Shown: positions 1-8,624, counted from the stretch's first letter. The stretch: DNA of 44,052 nucleotides from Bdellovibrionales bacterium (GCA_020630675.1 JAHDIR010000023.1:1-44052); one strand, 5' to 3'. Notes: generated by a model from the letters alone, not told the origin. Translations and numbers: made by a program.

Positions 1-95
1 AATCTGCTATAGAATCAATCAGTTCTTCGGTGTCATTTACTTATGGGGTAATGCGTAATACGATGAATATTAGAATTTTAATATTGTCTGGTTTT

Positions 96-1328
96 CTATG
101 ATTTTTTTTCTAAGAGAGCAGCATAAAAGCCATCACTATCTAAGCTTTTGGGGTTCACTAAAATCTCATTTTGAAACGTCCAATCAGTATTATTTAACAA
201 AAACTCTTCTACTATTTTTTGATTTTCTTCGGGGAAGATACTACAAGTGGCATAAACCATCTTACCTTCATTTTTTACCATTTTAGAATAACGACTTATG
301 ATATTTTTTTGTGTATTTTTAAGTTCATCTAACCGTGACTGAGAAAATTTCCACTTAGAGTCAGGGTTTCGCTTAATCACGCCTGAGCCTGAACAAGGAA
401 CATCAAGCAACAAACGATCAGCTTGCCCTTTTAAACGTTTAATCACCTTACTGCTATGAATAGCTTTACCTTCAATTATTGATATTTTATTTCTTCGAGC
501 TCGCAATTTAAGCTCATGCAGTTTCCACTCATGAATGTCTAAAGATATAATTTTACCTTTATTTTTCATTAAACTTGCTAAATGAAGAGTTTTTCCTCCG
601 GCACCGGCACAAGCATCAATAACTCTCATTCCTGGTGCTACATCTAACAAAGGAGCTATCATTTGTGAGCCTTTGTCTTGAACTTCGAAATAACCCTTTT
701 TAAAAGAGTTGGTGATAAATAAATTTTTTCTAACAACTAGACGTAAACAGTTTTCTTGGCCACTCACTGGTTCAACCTCAACACCTTCTTTAGCTAGGTG
801 AGAAACCAACTCTACAGGTGTCGTCAAATTTGTATTTACGCGAATATAAATATGCGCTTGAGTGTTTAAGTTTGCCGCTAGCTCAGTGGCTTCATCACCA
901 AACACTGACCTTAATTTGTTAGCAAAAAAGTCACAAAAAGAATGCTTAACGGCAAAATCATATTGGTTTTTTTTCCAACGTGCATGAGCCTTCTCGGCAG
1001 CTGACTGATACTTATCTAAAAATTCAGGCAATGCCCAACCGTTTATTACGAACCAACTGGCAAGAATATAATCTATGTCTTCATCAGAAAAGAATTTATC
1101 ATTTACAAAATGGGACTCATGCAAGGAACACACAGTAAGAAGCTTTCGCCACCATCTAACAATATCATATAAGTTTTCAGCCAAAAACTTTCTATCTCTA
1201 GCCCCCAGCTTTCGATTTTGTCGAAACTCTTTTTCTAATAACTTGTTAGCGTAATACTTTTCACTAAAAACCCCCACCATAAGAGAGTGGAGAATATTAT
1301 AGTTTGCACGATATATAGTATTTTTCAT
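96..1328 (-). CDS. rsmB: RsmB/NOP2-family rRNA (cytosine-C5) methyltransferase
   Basis: Predicted SAM-dependent m5C methyltransferase acting on ribosomal RNA in the cytoplasm, 410 aa, close to E. coli RsmB (about 430). The SAM-binding motif I is DACAGAGGKT at residues 238-247. The motif IV catalytic-site PCSGSG lies at 311-316 (Cys312) and the motif VI TCS at 361-363 (Cys362), so both cysteines of the NOP2/RsmB mechanism are present. A family-typical FEVQDKGSQ stretch lies at 214-222. The first ~130 residues form the helical N-terminal region expected of this family (LGARDRKF at 41-48). The gene stands alone; the next minus-strand gene starts upstream at 2078. The family call is secure, but the exact target base (C967 as in E. 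coli) is inferred. Confidence 0.85.
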   Translation of the reverse strand: MKNTIYRANYNILHSLMVGVFSEKYYANKLLEKEFRQNRKLGARDRKFLAENLYDIVRWWRKLLTVCSLHESHFVNDKFFSDEDIDYILASWFVINGWALPEFLDKYQSAAEKAHARWKKNQYDFAVKHSFCDFFANKLRSVFGDEATELAANLNTQAHIYIRVNTNLTTPVELVSHLAKEGVEVEPVSGQENCLRLVVRKNLFITNSFKKGYFEVQDKGSQMIAPLLDVAPGMRVIDACAGAGGKTLHLASLMKNKGKIISLDIHEWKLHELKLRARRNKISIIEGKAIHSSKVIKRLKGQADRLLLDVPCSGSGVIKRNPDSKWKFSQSRLDELKNTQKNIISRYSKMVKNEGKMVYATCSIFPEENQKIVEEFLLNNTDWTFQNEILVNPKSLDSDGFYAALLEKKS

Positions 1329-1397
1329 GAAATCCTAAAAAAAATAGAAACGCAATAATAGCGTTAGCGGTGACTTAAATAAAAAGGGAGTTTTAAA

Positions 1398-2078
1398 TTA
1401 AAAATTAAAAATAGCGCCTGTAGTGAAAAAGTATCCATTAAACTGACCTTTGGAAGTTAAAAAGATATGATTTTTCACACCGGCCTCAGCAATCAAGCCA
1501 ATAGATTCGTAAACATTTAAAAGACGACCACCTAATACCAGTTGATAATCAAAGGATAGGCTTGACTCATCATCGACCTGATCAAAAAATATTCCAACTC
1601 CAGCACCTGCTCCAAAATAAAGAGGGAAACCACTACGAACATCAGGAAAAGTCACTAAAGACATTAAACTCATTTTATTAGCTGACTCACCGTCAACTTT
1701 AAAACTTTGAAAATCAGCTCGAAAATGAAGATCCATAGAGTTGACCCACTCTCCAATTTGATAAGTGACTCCTAGGTTCCATTTACCAATATCGGTGTCT
1801 GTTGATTTTTCCCCCCAACGATGAGCTTTATCATCAATAAAAAAACCAGCCTGCAAGGCTAAGTAATGGGTTGCAGATTCTGGTGCACGTTGAGCCACGG
1901 GGGCAACATTGTGAGGATCATCTTTAACATTTACAATATTAGCCACTTTTCGTTTTCTTTGAATGAAATATTGGTCTGACTTGGCTTTACCAAACTGTGG
2001 GGTTCCGTTGGCGAAAGAAAAACTGGCTGGGACAGTGAGAAGGGAAATAAATAAGAATATTAAGGAGATAGTTTTCAT
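1398..2078 (-). CDS. Predicted outer-membrane beta-barrel protein
   Basis: Exported protein of 226 aa with no recognised family name. I chose the internal ATG at 2078 because it begins a good signal peptide (MKTISLIFLFISLLTVPASFSFA) and has a GAGAGG ribosome binding site about 10 bases upstream; the longer reading frame to 2105 would put charged residues in front of the signal. The mature part has alternating polar/apolar stretches and many aromatic and Gly residues (such as GFPLYFGAGAGVGIFF), and it ends in a C-terminal phenylalanine (GAIFNF). This is the usual end of an outer-membrane barrel recognised by BamA. It may be an OmpA/OmpW-sized eight-stranded barrel; its function is unknown. It has its own promoter (2131-2159). 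Confidence 0.6.
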   Translation of the reverse strand: MKTISLIFLFISLLTVPASFSFANGTPQFGKAKSDQYFIQRKRKVANIVNVKDDPHNVAPVAQRAPESATHYLALQAGFFIDDKAHRWGEKSTDTDIGKWNLGVTYQIGEWVNSMDLHFRADFQSFKVDGESANKMSLMSLVTFPDVRSGFPLYFGAGAGVGIFFDQVDDESSLSFDYQLVLGGRLLNVYESIGLIAEAGVKNHIFLTSKGQFNGYFFTTGAIFNF

Positions 2079-2130
2079 GAACAGATACCTCTCAAGTTCA
2101 ATCAAAAGTAAATTGTTTTTCTTAAACTAA

Positions 2131-2159
2131 AATATACTCGACATTTCGCACAGTGACAA
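2131..2159 (-). promoter_or_regulatory. Sigma70-type promoter for the barrel protein gene
   Basis: On the minus strand there is TTGTCA (2154-2159), a 17-base spacer, and TATATT (2131-2136). Both hexamers match consensus at five of six positions. Transcription would begin near 2124, about 46 bases before the start codon at 2078. Confidence 0.6.
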
Positions 2160-2430
2160 GAAATTTGGGCTCGAGTTTAAAGTCCACCACTATTCTTGGG
2201 GTTTAGAACAAACTAACTAACGCGAATTTACGAGATAGCCCTTTCATTCGGGGTATTTGCTGCTTCTTTTCCGTCTTTGTAAAAAGTAAAATTTTAGAGA
2301 AAGACTTTTTTGCTACACCAAGTGCTCAAAAGACCTCAAGCTTTCCATTTCTATAAAAGAACAGGTTCACCAAGAGCCTTAAGTGCCCAACAATAATTAA
2401 TAATATGAAATAAGTTAGCTATAACTTTAC

Positions 2431-2459
2431 TTGACCCTCCGTTTAAATTCCCCTATTTA
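2431..2459 (+). promoter_or_regulatory. Candidate sigma70 promoter for nrdR operon
   Basis: TTGACC at 2431-2436 and TATTTA at 2454-2459 are separated by 17 bases, about 50 bases ahead of the nrdR start. The -35 is good; the -10 matches only the first three consensus bases, so this is a moderate candidate. Confidence 0.4.
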
Positions 2460-2507
2460 AATTAAACGATTAATTCAATTCAAAATTTTACTAAATGAGA
2501 GTTCTGA

Positions 2508-2981
2508 ATGAAATGCCCTGAATGTCAAAACACTGAAAGTAGAGTTCTCGAAACGAGAGTCTACAAAGACGACGAAATAAGAAGACGTCGTGAGTGTTCT
2601 GGTTGCAAGGCTCGTTTTACCACTGTTGAAACTGTTTTTGTAAATTACCCTCTCATCCTTAAAAGAGATGGCTGCCAAGAACCTTTTAATAAAGATAAAC
2701 TCAGAAAAGGCATTCAACTAGCTTGCCTCAAAAGACCCGTAAGCTTAGCCCAAATTGAAAACATCGTTTCAAAGGTAACAAAAGCCATCATTGAAAAATC
2801 AAATAAATCTTTCTCTGCCATTGATTTAGGTCAAATTGTTGTCAAAGAGCTTAAGTCTCTTGATGATGTTGCTTATGTGCGTTTTGCAAGTGTTTACAAA
2901 GAGTTTAAGGATGTAAAAGAGTTTGTTGAAACTCTCCAAAAAGATTACGTTTTCAAGCCACGAAACGATTCGGCTCACTAG
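2508..2981 (+). CDS. nrdR: Transcriptional repressor NrdR
   Basis: NrdR represses ribonucleotide reductase operons in response to bound ATP/dATP. The 157-aa product has the full family layout. An N-terminal zinc ribbon carries CPEC at residues 3-6 and a second Cys pair in CSGC at 31-34. A basic segment follows, with the RFTTVE motif that precedes the ATP-cone, and the ATP-cone covers about 46-136. Length is normal (150-160 aa). A GAGAG ribosome binding site lies upstream. The stop is 8 bases before nusB, and the two are probably one transcript with the next two genes. No ribonucleotide reductase gene is in the window, so regulation would be in trans. Confidence 0.95.
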   Translation: MKCPECQNTESRVLETRVYKDDEIRRRRECSGCKARFTTVETVFVNYPLILKRDGCQEPFNKDKLRKGIQLACLKRPVSLAQIENIVSKVTKAIIEKSNKSFSAIDLGQIVVKELKSLDDVAYVRFASVYKEFKDVKEFVETLQKDYVFKPRNDSAH

Positions 2982-2989
2982 GACACTCA

Positions 2990-3418
2990 ATGCTCAGAAG
3001 AAAATCTAGAGAACTTTGTTTACAAATTTTATTTCAACGTGAGTTTAATCAAAAATTCGATCTTGCCAGCAGTGTAAATTACTTTAAAGTTCATCATAAA
3101 TCACAGCCAGAAGTTCTTGAATTTGCCCACTTTCTTGCTCAGGGTGTAATTGAAAACACTGATAAAATTGACTCCACTATTAAACTCAACAGTAAAAACT
3201 GGTCCCCTGAAAGAATGTCGAGTGTTGATTTAAATATTATTCGCATGGCCATCTTTGAAGGCCTACTGGCTGAATCTCCAAACGCCCCTAAAGTTGTCCT
3301 CAATGAAGCTATAGAAATTGCAAAAAAATATTCGGCCCAGGACGCTTCGGCTTTTATCAATGGCCTTTTAGATCAAGTCTTCAAAGCCCAATCTAGCTTA
3401 CGAAGTGACGAGGAGTAA
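2990..3418 (+). CDS. nusB: Transcription antitermination factor NusB
   Basis: NusB is the all-helical protein that binds boxA RNA with NusE/S10 in rRNA antitermination. The 142-aa product starts MLRRKSRELCLQILFQRE, the typical RxxARexalqalyq-type first helix. Its C-terminal half has the conserved LNIIRMAIFE and VVLNEAIEIAKKY...AFINGLLD pattern. Length matches the family (about 130-150 aa). An AGGA motif precedes the ATG by six bases. The stop codon lies inside the ribosome binding region of the following GTG-started gene, which points to translational coupling. nrdR-nusB adjacency is common in proteobacteria. Confidence 0.93.
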   Translation: MLRRKSRELCLQILFQREFNQKFDLASSVNYFKVHHKSQPEVLEFAHFLAQGVIENTDKIDSTIKLNSKNWSPERMSSVDLNIIRMAIFEGLLAESPNAPKVVLNEAIEIAKKYSAQDASAFINGLLDQVFKAQSSLRSDEE

Positions 3419-3420
3419 GG

Positions 3421-3792
3421 GTGAGCTTAGTTGTTTTACCAAGAACGGCTGAGTTGAGTGAAGGAGATGATTTATGGGCCTTTGCCGATCAAAAAAACTC
3501 AAAAATTTTAAAAGAAATTGATTGGTTTACCCACTTTCAATTACAAAACAAAAAGCTAAACCTAAATAAGCCCATACTTGTCTGTGCTAACAAAAAACTT
3601 CCAACCAAAGCTATTTTATCACTCCCCTTTAATGGTAACCCTGAAAAGTGGTGCCTTGAGCTCAGCTCTTGTTGGAAAAAATTAGGTCGTCCCAAGCTTA
3701 GAGTGTTCGCTCCCGACTCAATACATAACGTTAAGACTTTACATGAATTAAACAACAACCCCGAAAAAATACACTTGGTGATAAATATATGA
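3421..3792 (+). CDS. Conserved-context hypothetical protein between nusB and ppsR
   Basis: I do not recognise the 123-aa product. It has no signal peptide or membrane segment and looks cytoplasmic, with a central run of short hydrophobic strands (KPILVCANKK, KAILSLPF). The start is GTG, placed five bases after GAGGAG, and its end overlaps the ppsR start by the ATGA tetranucleotide at 3789-3792. The coupling at both ends and unbroken frame argue that it is a real gene. A role tied to NusB or to the PEP-synthase regulator is possible, but nothing in the sequence shows it. Confidence 0.7.
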   Translation: MSLVVLPRTAELSEGDDLWAFADQKNSKILKEIDWFTHFQLQNKKLNLNKPILVCANKKLPTKAILSLPFNGNPEKWCLELSSCWKKLGRPKLRVFAPDSIHNVKTLHELNNNPEKIHLVINI

Positions 3793-4640
3793 CAACTTCA
3801 ACAGACCTTCCTACTATTTATATAATTTCTGATGGAACCGGTGAAACTGCTAGCACTATGGTTCAAGCGGCCATTATTCAGTTTTCTGATCAAGAAGTTC
3901 ATATTGTTAGATGTAAAAATATTAGAACAGAAGTACAGGTAGAAAACCTCGTAGATCAAATTGCTGAAAAACAAGGGTTTATAGTTCACACTGTTGTTAG
4001 CCCAAGTTTGAGTCAAAAAATTATTGAAAATGCAGCCATTAAAGAAATTCCTTGTGTTGACCTCTTAGGACCTCTTTTAAATGATCTCAATAAATATTTA
4101 GGAGGAAGTGAATCTTTTTTTCAGGCAGGACTTTTACGCTCTACCATTGGCAACCGTTATAAAAAAAGAATTGAGGCCATTGAGTACACTGTTAAACATG
4201 ATGATGGAAAACTCTACACTGACCTAGATGCTGCCGACATTATCTTAGTAGGAATTAGTCGAACCAGTAAAACACCTTTGTCTATATTTTTAAGTCATAA
4301 AGGCTGGAAGGTGGCCAATGTTCCATTGGTGCTAACCTCTAAACTCCCCGATGAACTTTTTGAAGTGGACCAAAAAAAAGTCGTTGGGTTAATTATTGAT
4401 GATGAAACTCTCTATCGAATTCGTAGAAAACGACTTGAAAAATTTGGACAAGACCCTGGAAGTGAATATGCCTCTTTAAACTATATTAATAAAGAGCTCG
4501 AGCAGGCCAAAGAAATTTTTAAAAAGAATAAAAAGTGGCCTGTCTTTAACGTCACCGACAGAGCCCTAGAAGAAACAGCCGCTGAAATCATTAAGGTCAT
4601 TTGTGCTCGTATGGGTATTACTCCTGATAGCTATCTTTAG
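3789..4640 (+). CDS. ppsR: Pyruvate,water dikinase / PPDK regulatory protein (DUF299)
   Basis: Bifunctional serine/threonine kinase and pyrophosphorylase that inactivates PEP synthase or pyruvate phosphate dikinase by ADP-dependent phosphorylation and reactivates it by Pi-dependent dephosphorylation. The 283-aa product has the family's N-terminal IYIISDGTGETA (residues 10-21) and the P-loop-like GISRTSKT at 155-162, followed by KTPLSIFLSHKGWKVANVP-type sequence. Length fits (about 270-280). The ATG lies in the stop of the preceding gene (ATGA). No ppsA or ppdK target gene is in the window, so I cannot tell PSRP from PDRP. Confidence 0.92.
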   Translation: MTTSTDLPTIYIISDGTGETASTMVQAAIIQFSDQEVHIVRCKNIRTEVQVENLVDQIAEKQGFIVHTVVSPSLSQKIIENAAIKEIPCVDLLGPLLNDLNKYLGGSESFFQAGLLRSTIGNRYKKRIEAIEYTVKHDDGKLYTDLDAADIILVGISRTSKTPLSIFLSHKGWKVANVPLVLTSKLPDELFEVDQKKVVGLIIDDETLYRIRRKRLEKFGQDPGSEYASLNYINKELEQAKEIFKKNKKWPVFNVTDRALEETAAEIIKVICARMGITPDSYL

Positions 4641-4681
4641 TTCTTACCCTTAAAGAGCATGTAAATATTACCTGAGTTAGC

Positions 4682-4732
4682 CATAAGAAAAAGTTTTAGC
4701 TTGATTTTAACATCTCATAAGAATATTTTATG
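4682..4732 (+). promoter_or_regulatory. Candidate LysR operator overlapping a promoter
   Basis: CATAA (4716-4720) and TTATG (4728-4732) form a perfect inverted repeat around a 7-base AT core. This gives the classic LysR T-N11-A box (T4718, A4730). The half-site CATAAGAA occurs again at 4682-4689, 34 bases upstream in the same orientation. A promoter candidate TTGATT (4701-4706)-N17-TATTTT (4724-4729) overlaps the box, which fits autorepression of the LysR gene at 4813. Confidence 0.45.
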
Positions 4733-4812
4733 ACTTGAGGCGCAACTGACCATTCACAAGCTCCTCTCCCTGACTCCTTTGTCTATTAGGTCTTTGTTGA
4801 ATAGGAGATTCC

Positions 4813-5718
4813 ATGAATTTACAACAACTTACTACATTCTGTACGGTTCTTAGTGAAGGTAGCATGACTGCCGCTGCTGACAAACTATTCTTAACCCAAC
4901 CGGCCGTAAGCCAACAAATTAGAAGCCTTGAAGAAGACATGGCTGCGACTCTACTGGTTAGAGGTGTTAGACAAATCAAGCCCACTTTACAAGGTCAGCT
5001 TCTGTTTGATTATGCTAAAAAAATTCTCCACTTAACTCAACAAGCAGAAGTCGCCATTCAAACAATATCACAAGACATTTCTGGAAACCTTCGAATTGGA
5101 ACCGTCAACTCGATGGGTATGTACTTGATTAGTCCGATTATTGGTTTGTTTTTAAAACATAACTCTAAGCTCAACATAAAATTAGTCTACGGAAGCTATG
5201 ATCAAATCATCAGTGAAATGCAAAACAACCAAATTGATGTTTCTATTTTACCTGAAGTTGGATCTGAGTTTAATACATCCCTAGAAGAGTTTGAGCCTCA
5301 GTATTTATTTAAAGATGAAATGTGGTTAGTGGCCTCAGGAAGAGATAGTTCAACTCCTGGCTCTATTAGTGCCTCTGAGTTTAACAGCCGCCCCGTTGTT
5401 ATTTACTCTGAGATGTACCCTAACTTTAAAAAACTTTTTGAAAAACAAATGATTGAAAATAAAATTGAGTTTTTACCTGTTTTTGAATCTGACAACGTTG
5501 GAACTCTTAAAAGAGTTGTTGAGTCAGGTCTTGGCTGGGGCTTTTTACCCTCTCATTGCATAAAAAAACAAATCAGAACCAATAGAGTCGTACGAGTTTT
5601 AGCCGAAGACTTTAAGTACTCAGTAAATATTAACCTTTACACACGAAAAACGGCTTCTTTAAAGCAAATGTCTGAAGTTTTATTCAGAGCCTTAAAACAA
5701 CAAGCCCTGAATCAATAG
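4813..5718 (+). CDS. LysR-family transcriptional regulator
   Basis: LysR-type DNA-binding regulator of 301 aa, the usual family length. The N-terminal winged helix-turn-helix is clear: MNLQQLTTFCTVLSEGSMTA, then AADKLFLTQPAVSQQI at about 21-36 and RSLEEDMAATLLVR. The periplasmic-binding-like effector domain runs from about residue 90 (LRIGTVNSMG) to the end. A GGAG ribosome binding site precedes the ATG. Neither neighbouring gene is an obvious divergent target: ppsR is co-oriented upstream and an M16 peptidase gene converges downstream. The effector is therefore unknown and autoregulation is the only visible clue. CbbR/CysB-like relatives are possible but unproven. Confidence 0.88.
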   Translation: MNLQQLTTFCTVLSEGSMTAAADKLFLTQPAVSQQIRSLEEDMAATLLVRGVRQIKPTLQGQLLFDYAKKILHLTQQAEVAIQTISQDISGNLRIGTVNSMGMYLISPIIGLFLKHNSKLNIKLVYGSYDQIISEMQNNQIDVSILPEVGSEFNTSLEEFEPQYLFKDEMWLVASGRDSSTPGSISASEFNSRPVVIYSEMYPNFKKLFEKQMIENKIEFLPVFESDNVGTLKRVVESGLGWGFLPSHCIKKQIRTNRVVRVLAEDFKYSVNINLYTRKTASLKQMSEVLFRALKQQALNQ

Positions 5719-5762
5719 TTTTGTGAAAAATTATATTTGGCCGAACACAAGAACAAAATCAC

Positions 5763-5793
5763 TAAAGAGTTTTATAATTAATTAAACTCTTTA
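5763..5793. terminator. Candidate shared hairpin between convergent genes
   Basis: TAAAGAGTTT (5763-5772) and AAACTCTTTA (5784-5793) form perfect 10-bp arms around an 11-base AT loop. It lies between the converging LysR and M16 genes and overlaps the last codons of the latter. There is no long T run, so termination is only suggested. Confidence 0.35.
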
Positions 5794-7169
5794 TGGGAAT
5801 AGTTTTTAACGTCTTCAAAAGACTTTAACTCCTCTAAAACCTTATTTTTATCTGATAAAACCACAATTTGAAGATTCTCAGGATGAATGTATTCATTGGC
5901 AACTCTAAGAATGTCTTCTTTTGTTATTTCACTCACTTTTAGCGTATAAGTTTTTAAATAATCTAATGACACTCCAAAATATTTTAACAACATTATATTC
6001 GTGGCAACGTTACTTGAAGTCTCCAAAGCTCTAGGAAAGGTTCCAATTAGATAACTTTTAGCCACCTCAAGTTCCTGATCAGTGACTCCTGACTTTAAAT
6101 AAGTTTCTACGGTTTGCAAAACTGTTGATATTGTTTCCTGAACTTTATCATGACGGGTAAAGGTATTAATTAGAAAAGGCCCCTGTTCTTTGCGAGCCGC
6201 AAAAGATGAACTCACAGTGTAACTTAAGCCCCTCTTCACTCTCACTTCAGTCAGCAATCTTGAGCTAAAGCCCTGACCTAAGATGGCATTAGCAACTCTT
6301 AAAGCAATAAAGTCTTTATTACTTCTAGCTATCCCTAAATGGCCAAAACGAATTTGAGTTTGCTTTGACTCGGGCTTATGAACTAAGTGAACCCTTCTTT
6401 TTCCATCGTTTAGTTTAGGAAAAACAACTTTTTTTACTTCTGTTTTACTTTTCCAAGACGCGCTTAACTGGTCAAGGTAAGGCTGAATATCCTTTTCAGT
6501 GAAATCACCAACAATGGCCATGATCGAACCTTCTGGTGTATAAAATTTATTATAAAATGATCGCACATCTCTTTGTCGAATTCGTCTTAAAGATTTAACT
6601 GTTCCTGTATTTTTTAAACCATAAGGGCTACCTTTAAAAAGTATGTTATTCATAGCCAAACTTGCCATTTGAGAGGCATCGTCTAAAGACTTAGAGTTTT
6701 GCGCTGTTAACTTCTTTTTAAATCGATTAAACTCAGACAAGCTAAACTTAGGCTGAGTTAAAACTTCTATAAAATCAGAGAAGAGTTCAGTCTTATATTT
6801 AGATAAAGAAGACCCTTCCATCATGGCATAATCTTTAAAAACGCCCACAGAGAAATCACTTCCTTTTAATTCAAACGATTCAGATATTTCAGCCGCCGAC
6901 CTTTTTAAAGAGCCCATTTTTAATAAATGACCTGTTATATAAGCCAGCCCCTGTTTTTTTTCAGAGTCGTTTTGTGTTCCGGCTGGAATTAACAAACTCA
7001 GCTCAAATAAAGGAAGCTTTGAGTTTTGAATCAAAATGACTTCCATTCCATTTTTTAAAGTCATCACCTTGTGATTTGGAATGACATATTGGCTGACCTT
7101 CTCTTTTTTGGGAGCCGAACTACAACTGATGAATAAAACTGAAATAATTATTATTTTTACAAAATTCAT
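5778..7169 (-). CDS. M16-family peptidase homologue, lipoprotein, zinc site degenerate
   Basis: Insulinase/processing-peptidase-like protein of 463 aa. The N-terminus MNFVKIIIISVLFISC with Cys16 followed by SSAPKK is a lipoprotein signal, so the protein should be anchored in a periplasm-facing membrane. The position of the HxxEH zinc motif reads YITGH (residues 77-81), having lost the first His and the catalytic Glu, so it should not be a peptidase by itself. The second half keeps M16 features such as LRVANAILGQGFSSRLLTEVRVKRGLSY-type sequence. It sits 10 bases downstream of an intact M16 gene in the same operon. Active/inactive M16 pairs are known to form heterodimers, as in mitochondrial processing peptidase. 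Confidence 0.85.
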   Translation of the reverse strand: MNFVKIIIISVLFISCSSAPKKEKVSQYVIPNHKVMTLKNGMEVILIQNSKLPLFELSLLIPAGTQNDSEKKQGLAYITGHLLKMGSLKRSAAEISESFELKGSDFSVGVFKDYAMMEGSSLSKYKTELFSDFIEVLTQPKFSLSEFNRFKKKLTAQNSKSLDDASQMASLAMNNILFKGSPYGLKNTGTVKSLRRIRQRDVRSFYNKFYTPEGSIMAIVGDFTEKDIQPYLDQLSASWKSKTEVKKVVFPKLNDGKRRVHLVHKPESKQTQIRFGHLGIARSNKDFIALRVANAILGQGFSSRLLTEVRVKRGLSYTVSSSFAARKEQGPFLINTFTRHDKVQETISTVLQTVETYLKSGVTDQELEVAKSYLIGTFPRALETSSNVATNIMLLKYFGVSLDYLKTYTLKVSEITKEDILRVANEYIHPENLQIVVLSDKNKVLEELKSFEDVKNYSHKEFN

Positions 7170-7179
7170 AAAATTCTTC

Positions 7180-8490
7180 CTATTTTTTTGTCACTTCTAT
7201 TAACGAACTTCTTTCTTTTTTAAAGTATTTTTTAGCCACCCTTAAAATATCATCTTTGGTTACACGAGAGTATTTTTCAAGGTCTCTAAGAAACTCTTTA
7301 TAATCACCAAATAAAATTTCGTTTAAAGCCAGTATGTTAGCTTTGCGACTCACCGTTTGCAAAGAGTCGACGTAACTTTTCATAATTTGATTTTTTACAC
7401 GCTCAAGCTCTTTATCTGTAACTTTTTTTGTTTTAAGTTTTTCAAGCTCTTGGTAGACAATACTTTGGCTTTTTTTAAGGTAACGTTTATTTTTAACAGA
7501 TACAAACGTAGCAAACTGCCCAGGGTCTTTAGGTGTGGAAGAATAACTAAAGGTTTGTGTTGCAATTTGCCCTTTATAGACGAGGCGTTGGTAAAGACGG
7601 CTCGTTTCTCCCCCTCCCAAAATGGAGGATATAATATCTAGAACAAAACTATCTGCTTCCCCGGCTGCTGACGTTTTATAGGAAATATAAAAACTCGGAT
7701 TTTGAACATCTTTTTTTAATCGAGTTACACGACGAGCTAGCTGCTCAGGCTCTTGAGGGATCTTGTGCTGTGGTAACTTTTGTGCAGGAATAGAAGCATA
7801 ATATTTATGGATCAGTTTTTTCACTTTAGGAATAGAAAAGTCTCCAGCTAAGACTAATACGGAGTTGTTTGGAGCATAATGGACTTTATAAAAAGCTCTT
7901 AAGTCATCAATTGATGCTGCATTTAAGTCAGCCATAGATCCAATAATTGGCCAATTATAAGGGTGAACTTTATAAACAGAAGCATACATGGCTTCTCTCA
8001 TATAACCTTGAACACTATTTTCAACACGGTATCTTCTCTCTTCTTTAACAACCTCTCTTTCACTTTGAATAGCGACGGGGTCAAAAATTAAATTTTGCAT
8101 TCGATCAGATTCGATGTCTAAAATTTTTTCAATTTGACCACTTGGTAAATTAACGTAATAACCTGTGTAATCATGACTTGTGAAAGCATTATTGCTACCG
8201 CCATTTAGCTTCACTAAACGCTCAAAGTCTTTTCCTGAATACTTTTTAGTACCTTTAAACATTAAGTGTTCAAAGAAGTGAGCTAAGCCAGTTCTCCCGA
8301 TTTTTTCATTTCGTGACCCAACATTATACCACTGATGAAAACTCACAACCGGGGCTGATTTATCTTGGTGAAGCAAGACCGTTAAACCGTTTTTAAGCTT
8401 GTACTTTTCGACTGGTAAATCTAATTTCAAACTAGAAAATGCCGGAGCTGAAAAAATTAATACAAACAATACAATAATAAACTTATTCAC
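7180..8490 (-). CDS. Periplasmic M16-family zinc peptidase
   Basis: Insulinase-family metallopeptidase of 436 aa with a cleavable signal peptide (MNKFIIVLFVLIFSAPAFS). The inverted zinc motif HFFEH lies at residues 71-75, in the standard context GRTGLAHFFEHLMFKGT. The downstream acidic ligand region SEREVVKEERR lies at 143-153, about 76 residues on, as expected. The second, non-catalytic M16 repeat covers about 195-430. It is the first gene of an operon with the degenerate M16 lipoprotein, which starts 10 bases after its stop. A shared job in degrading peptides in the periplasm is inferred. Confidence 0.9.
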   Translation of the reverse strand: MNKFIIVLFVLIFSAPAFSSLKLDLPVEKYKLKNGLTVLLHQDKSAPVVSFHQWYNVGSRNEKIGRTGLAHFFEHLMFKGTKKYSGKDFERLVKLNGGSNNAFTSHDYTGYYVNLPSGQIEKILDIESDRMQNLIFDPVAIQSEREVVKEERRYRVENSVQGYMREAMYASVYKVHPYNWPIIGSMADLNAASIDDLRAFYKVHYAPNNSVLVLAGDFSIPKVKKLIHKYYASIPAQKLPQHKIPQEPEQLARRVTRLKKDVQNPSFYISYKTSAAGEADSFVLDIISSILGGGETSRLYQRLVYKGQIATQTFSYSSTPKDPGQFATFVSVKNKRYLKKSQSIVYQELEKLKTKKVTDKELERVKNQIMKSYVDSLQTVSRKANILALNEILFGDYKEFLRDLEKYSRVTKDDILRVAKKYFKKERSSLIEVTKK

Positions 8491-8559
8491 AATAATACCT
8501 CACTCGATGCTAAACATGGAATAGCACTTCTTTTTGATAAAAGAATTTTACCTTGAATT

Positions 8560-8588
8560 ATTGTGACTTTAGCACCTTGTAGGGTCAA
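8560..8588 (-). promoter_or_regulatory. Candidate promoter for the M16 operon
   Basis: Minus strand TTGACC (8583-8588), 17-base spacer, CACAAT (8560-8565). The inferred transcript would start about 63 bases before the M16 start codon. The -10 matches at four of six positions. Confidence 0.4.
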
Positions 8589-8624
8589 GTCTTGAACTGA
8601 AAACTATGTTTTGTTTAAGTCAAT

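Larger units (their letters stand above)
2079..2507. other. Intergenic region between divergent genes
   Basis: This 429-base AT-rich gap separates the barrel protein gene (minus) from nrdR (plus). It holds the minus-strand promoter at 2131-2159 and a weaker plus-strand promoter at 2431-2459. I see no convincing reading frame, RNA gene or strong hairpin in the remainder (about 2160-2430). Confidence 0.6.

Noticed and set aside
1-95. Possible feature at the left edge
   Set aside because: No reading frame, RNA or hairpin can be supported in these 95 bases.
2475-2717. 80-aa minus-strand frame opposite nrdR
   Set aside because: It lies inside nrdR on the other strand, has no ribosome binding site and shows no domain.
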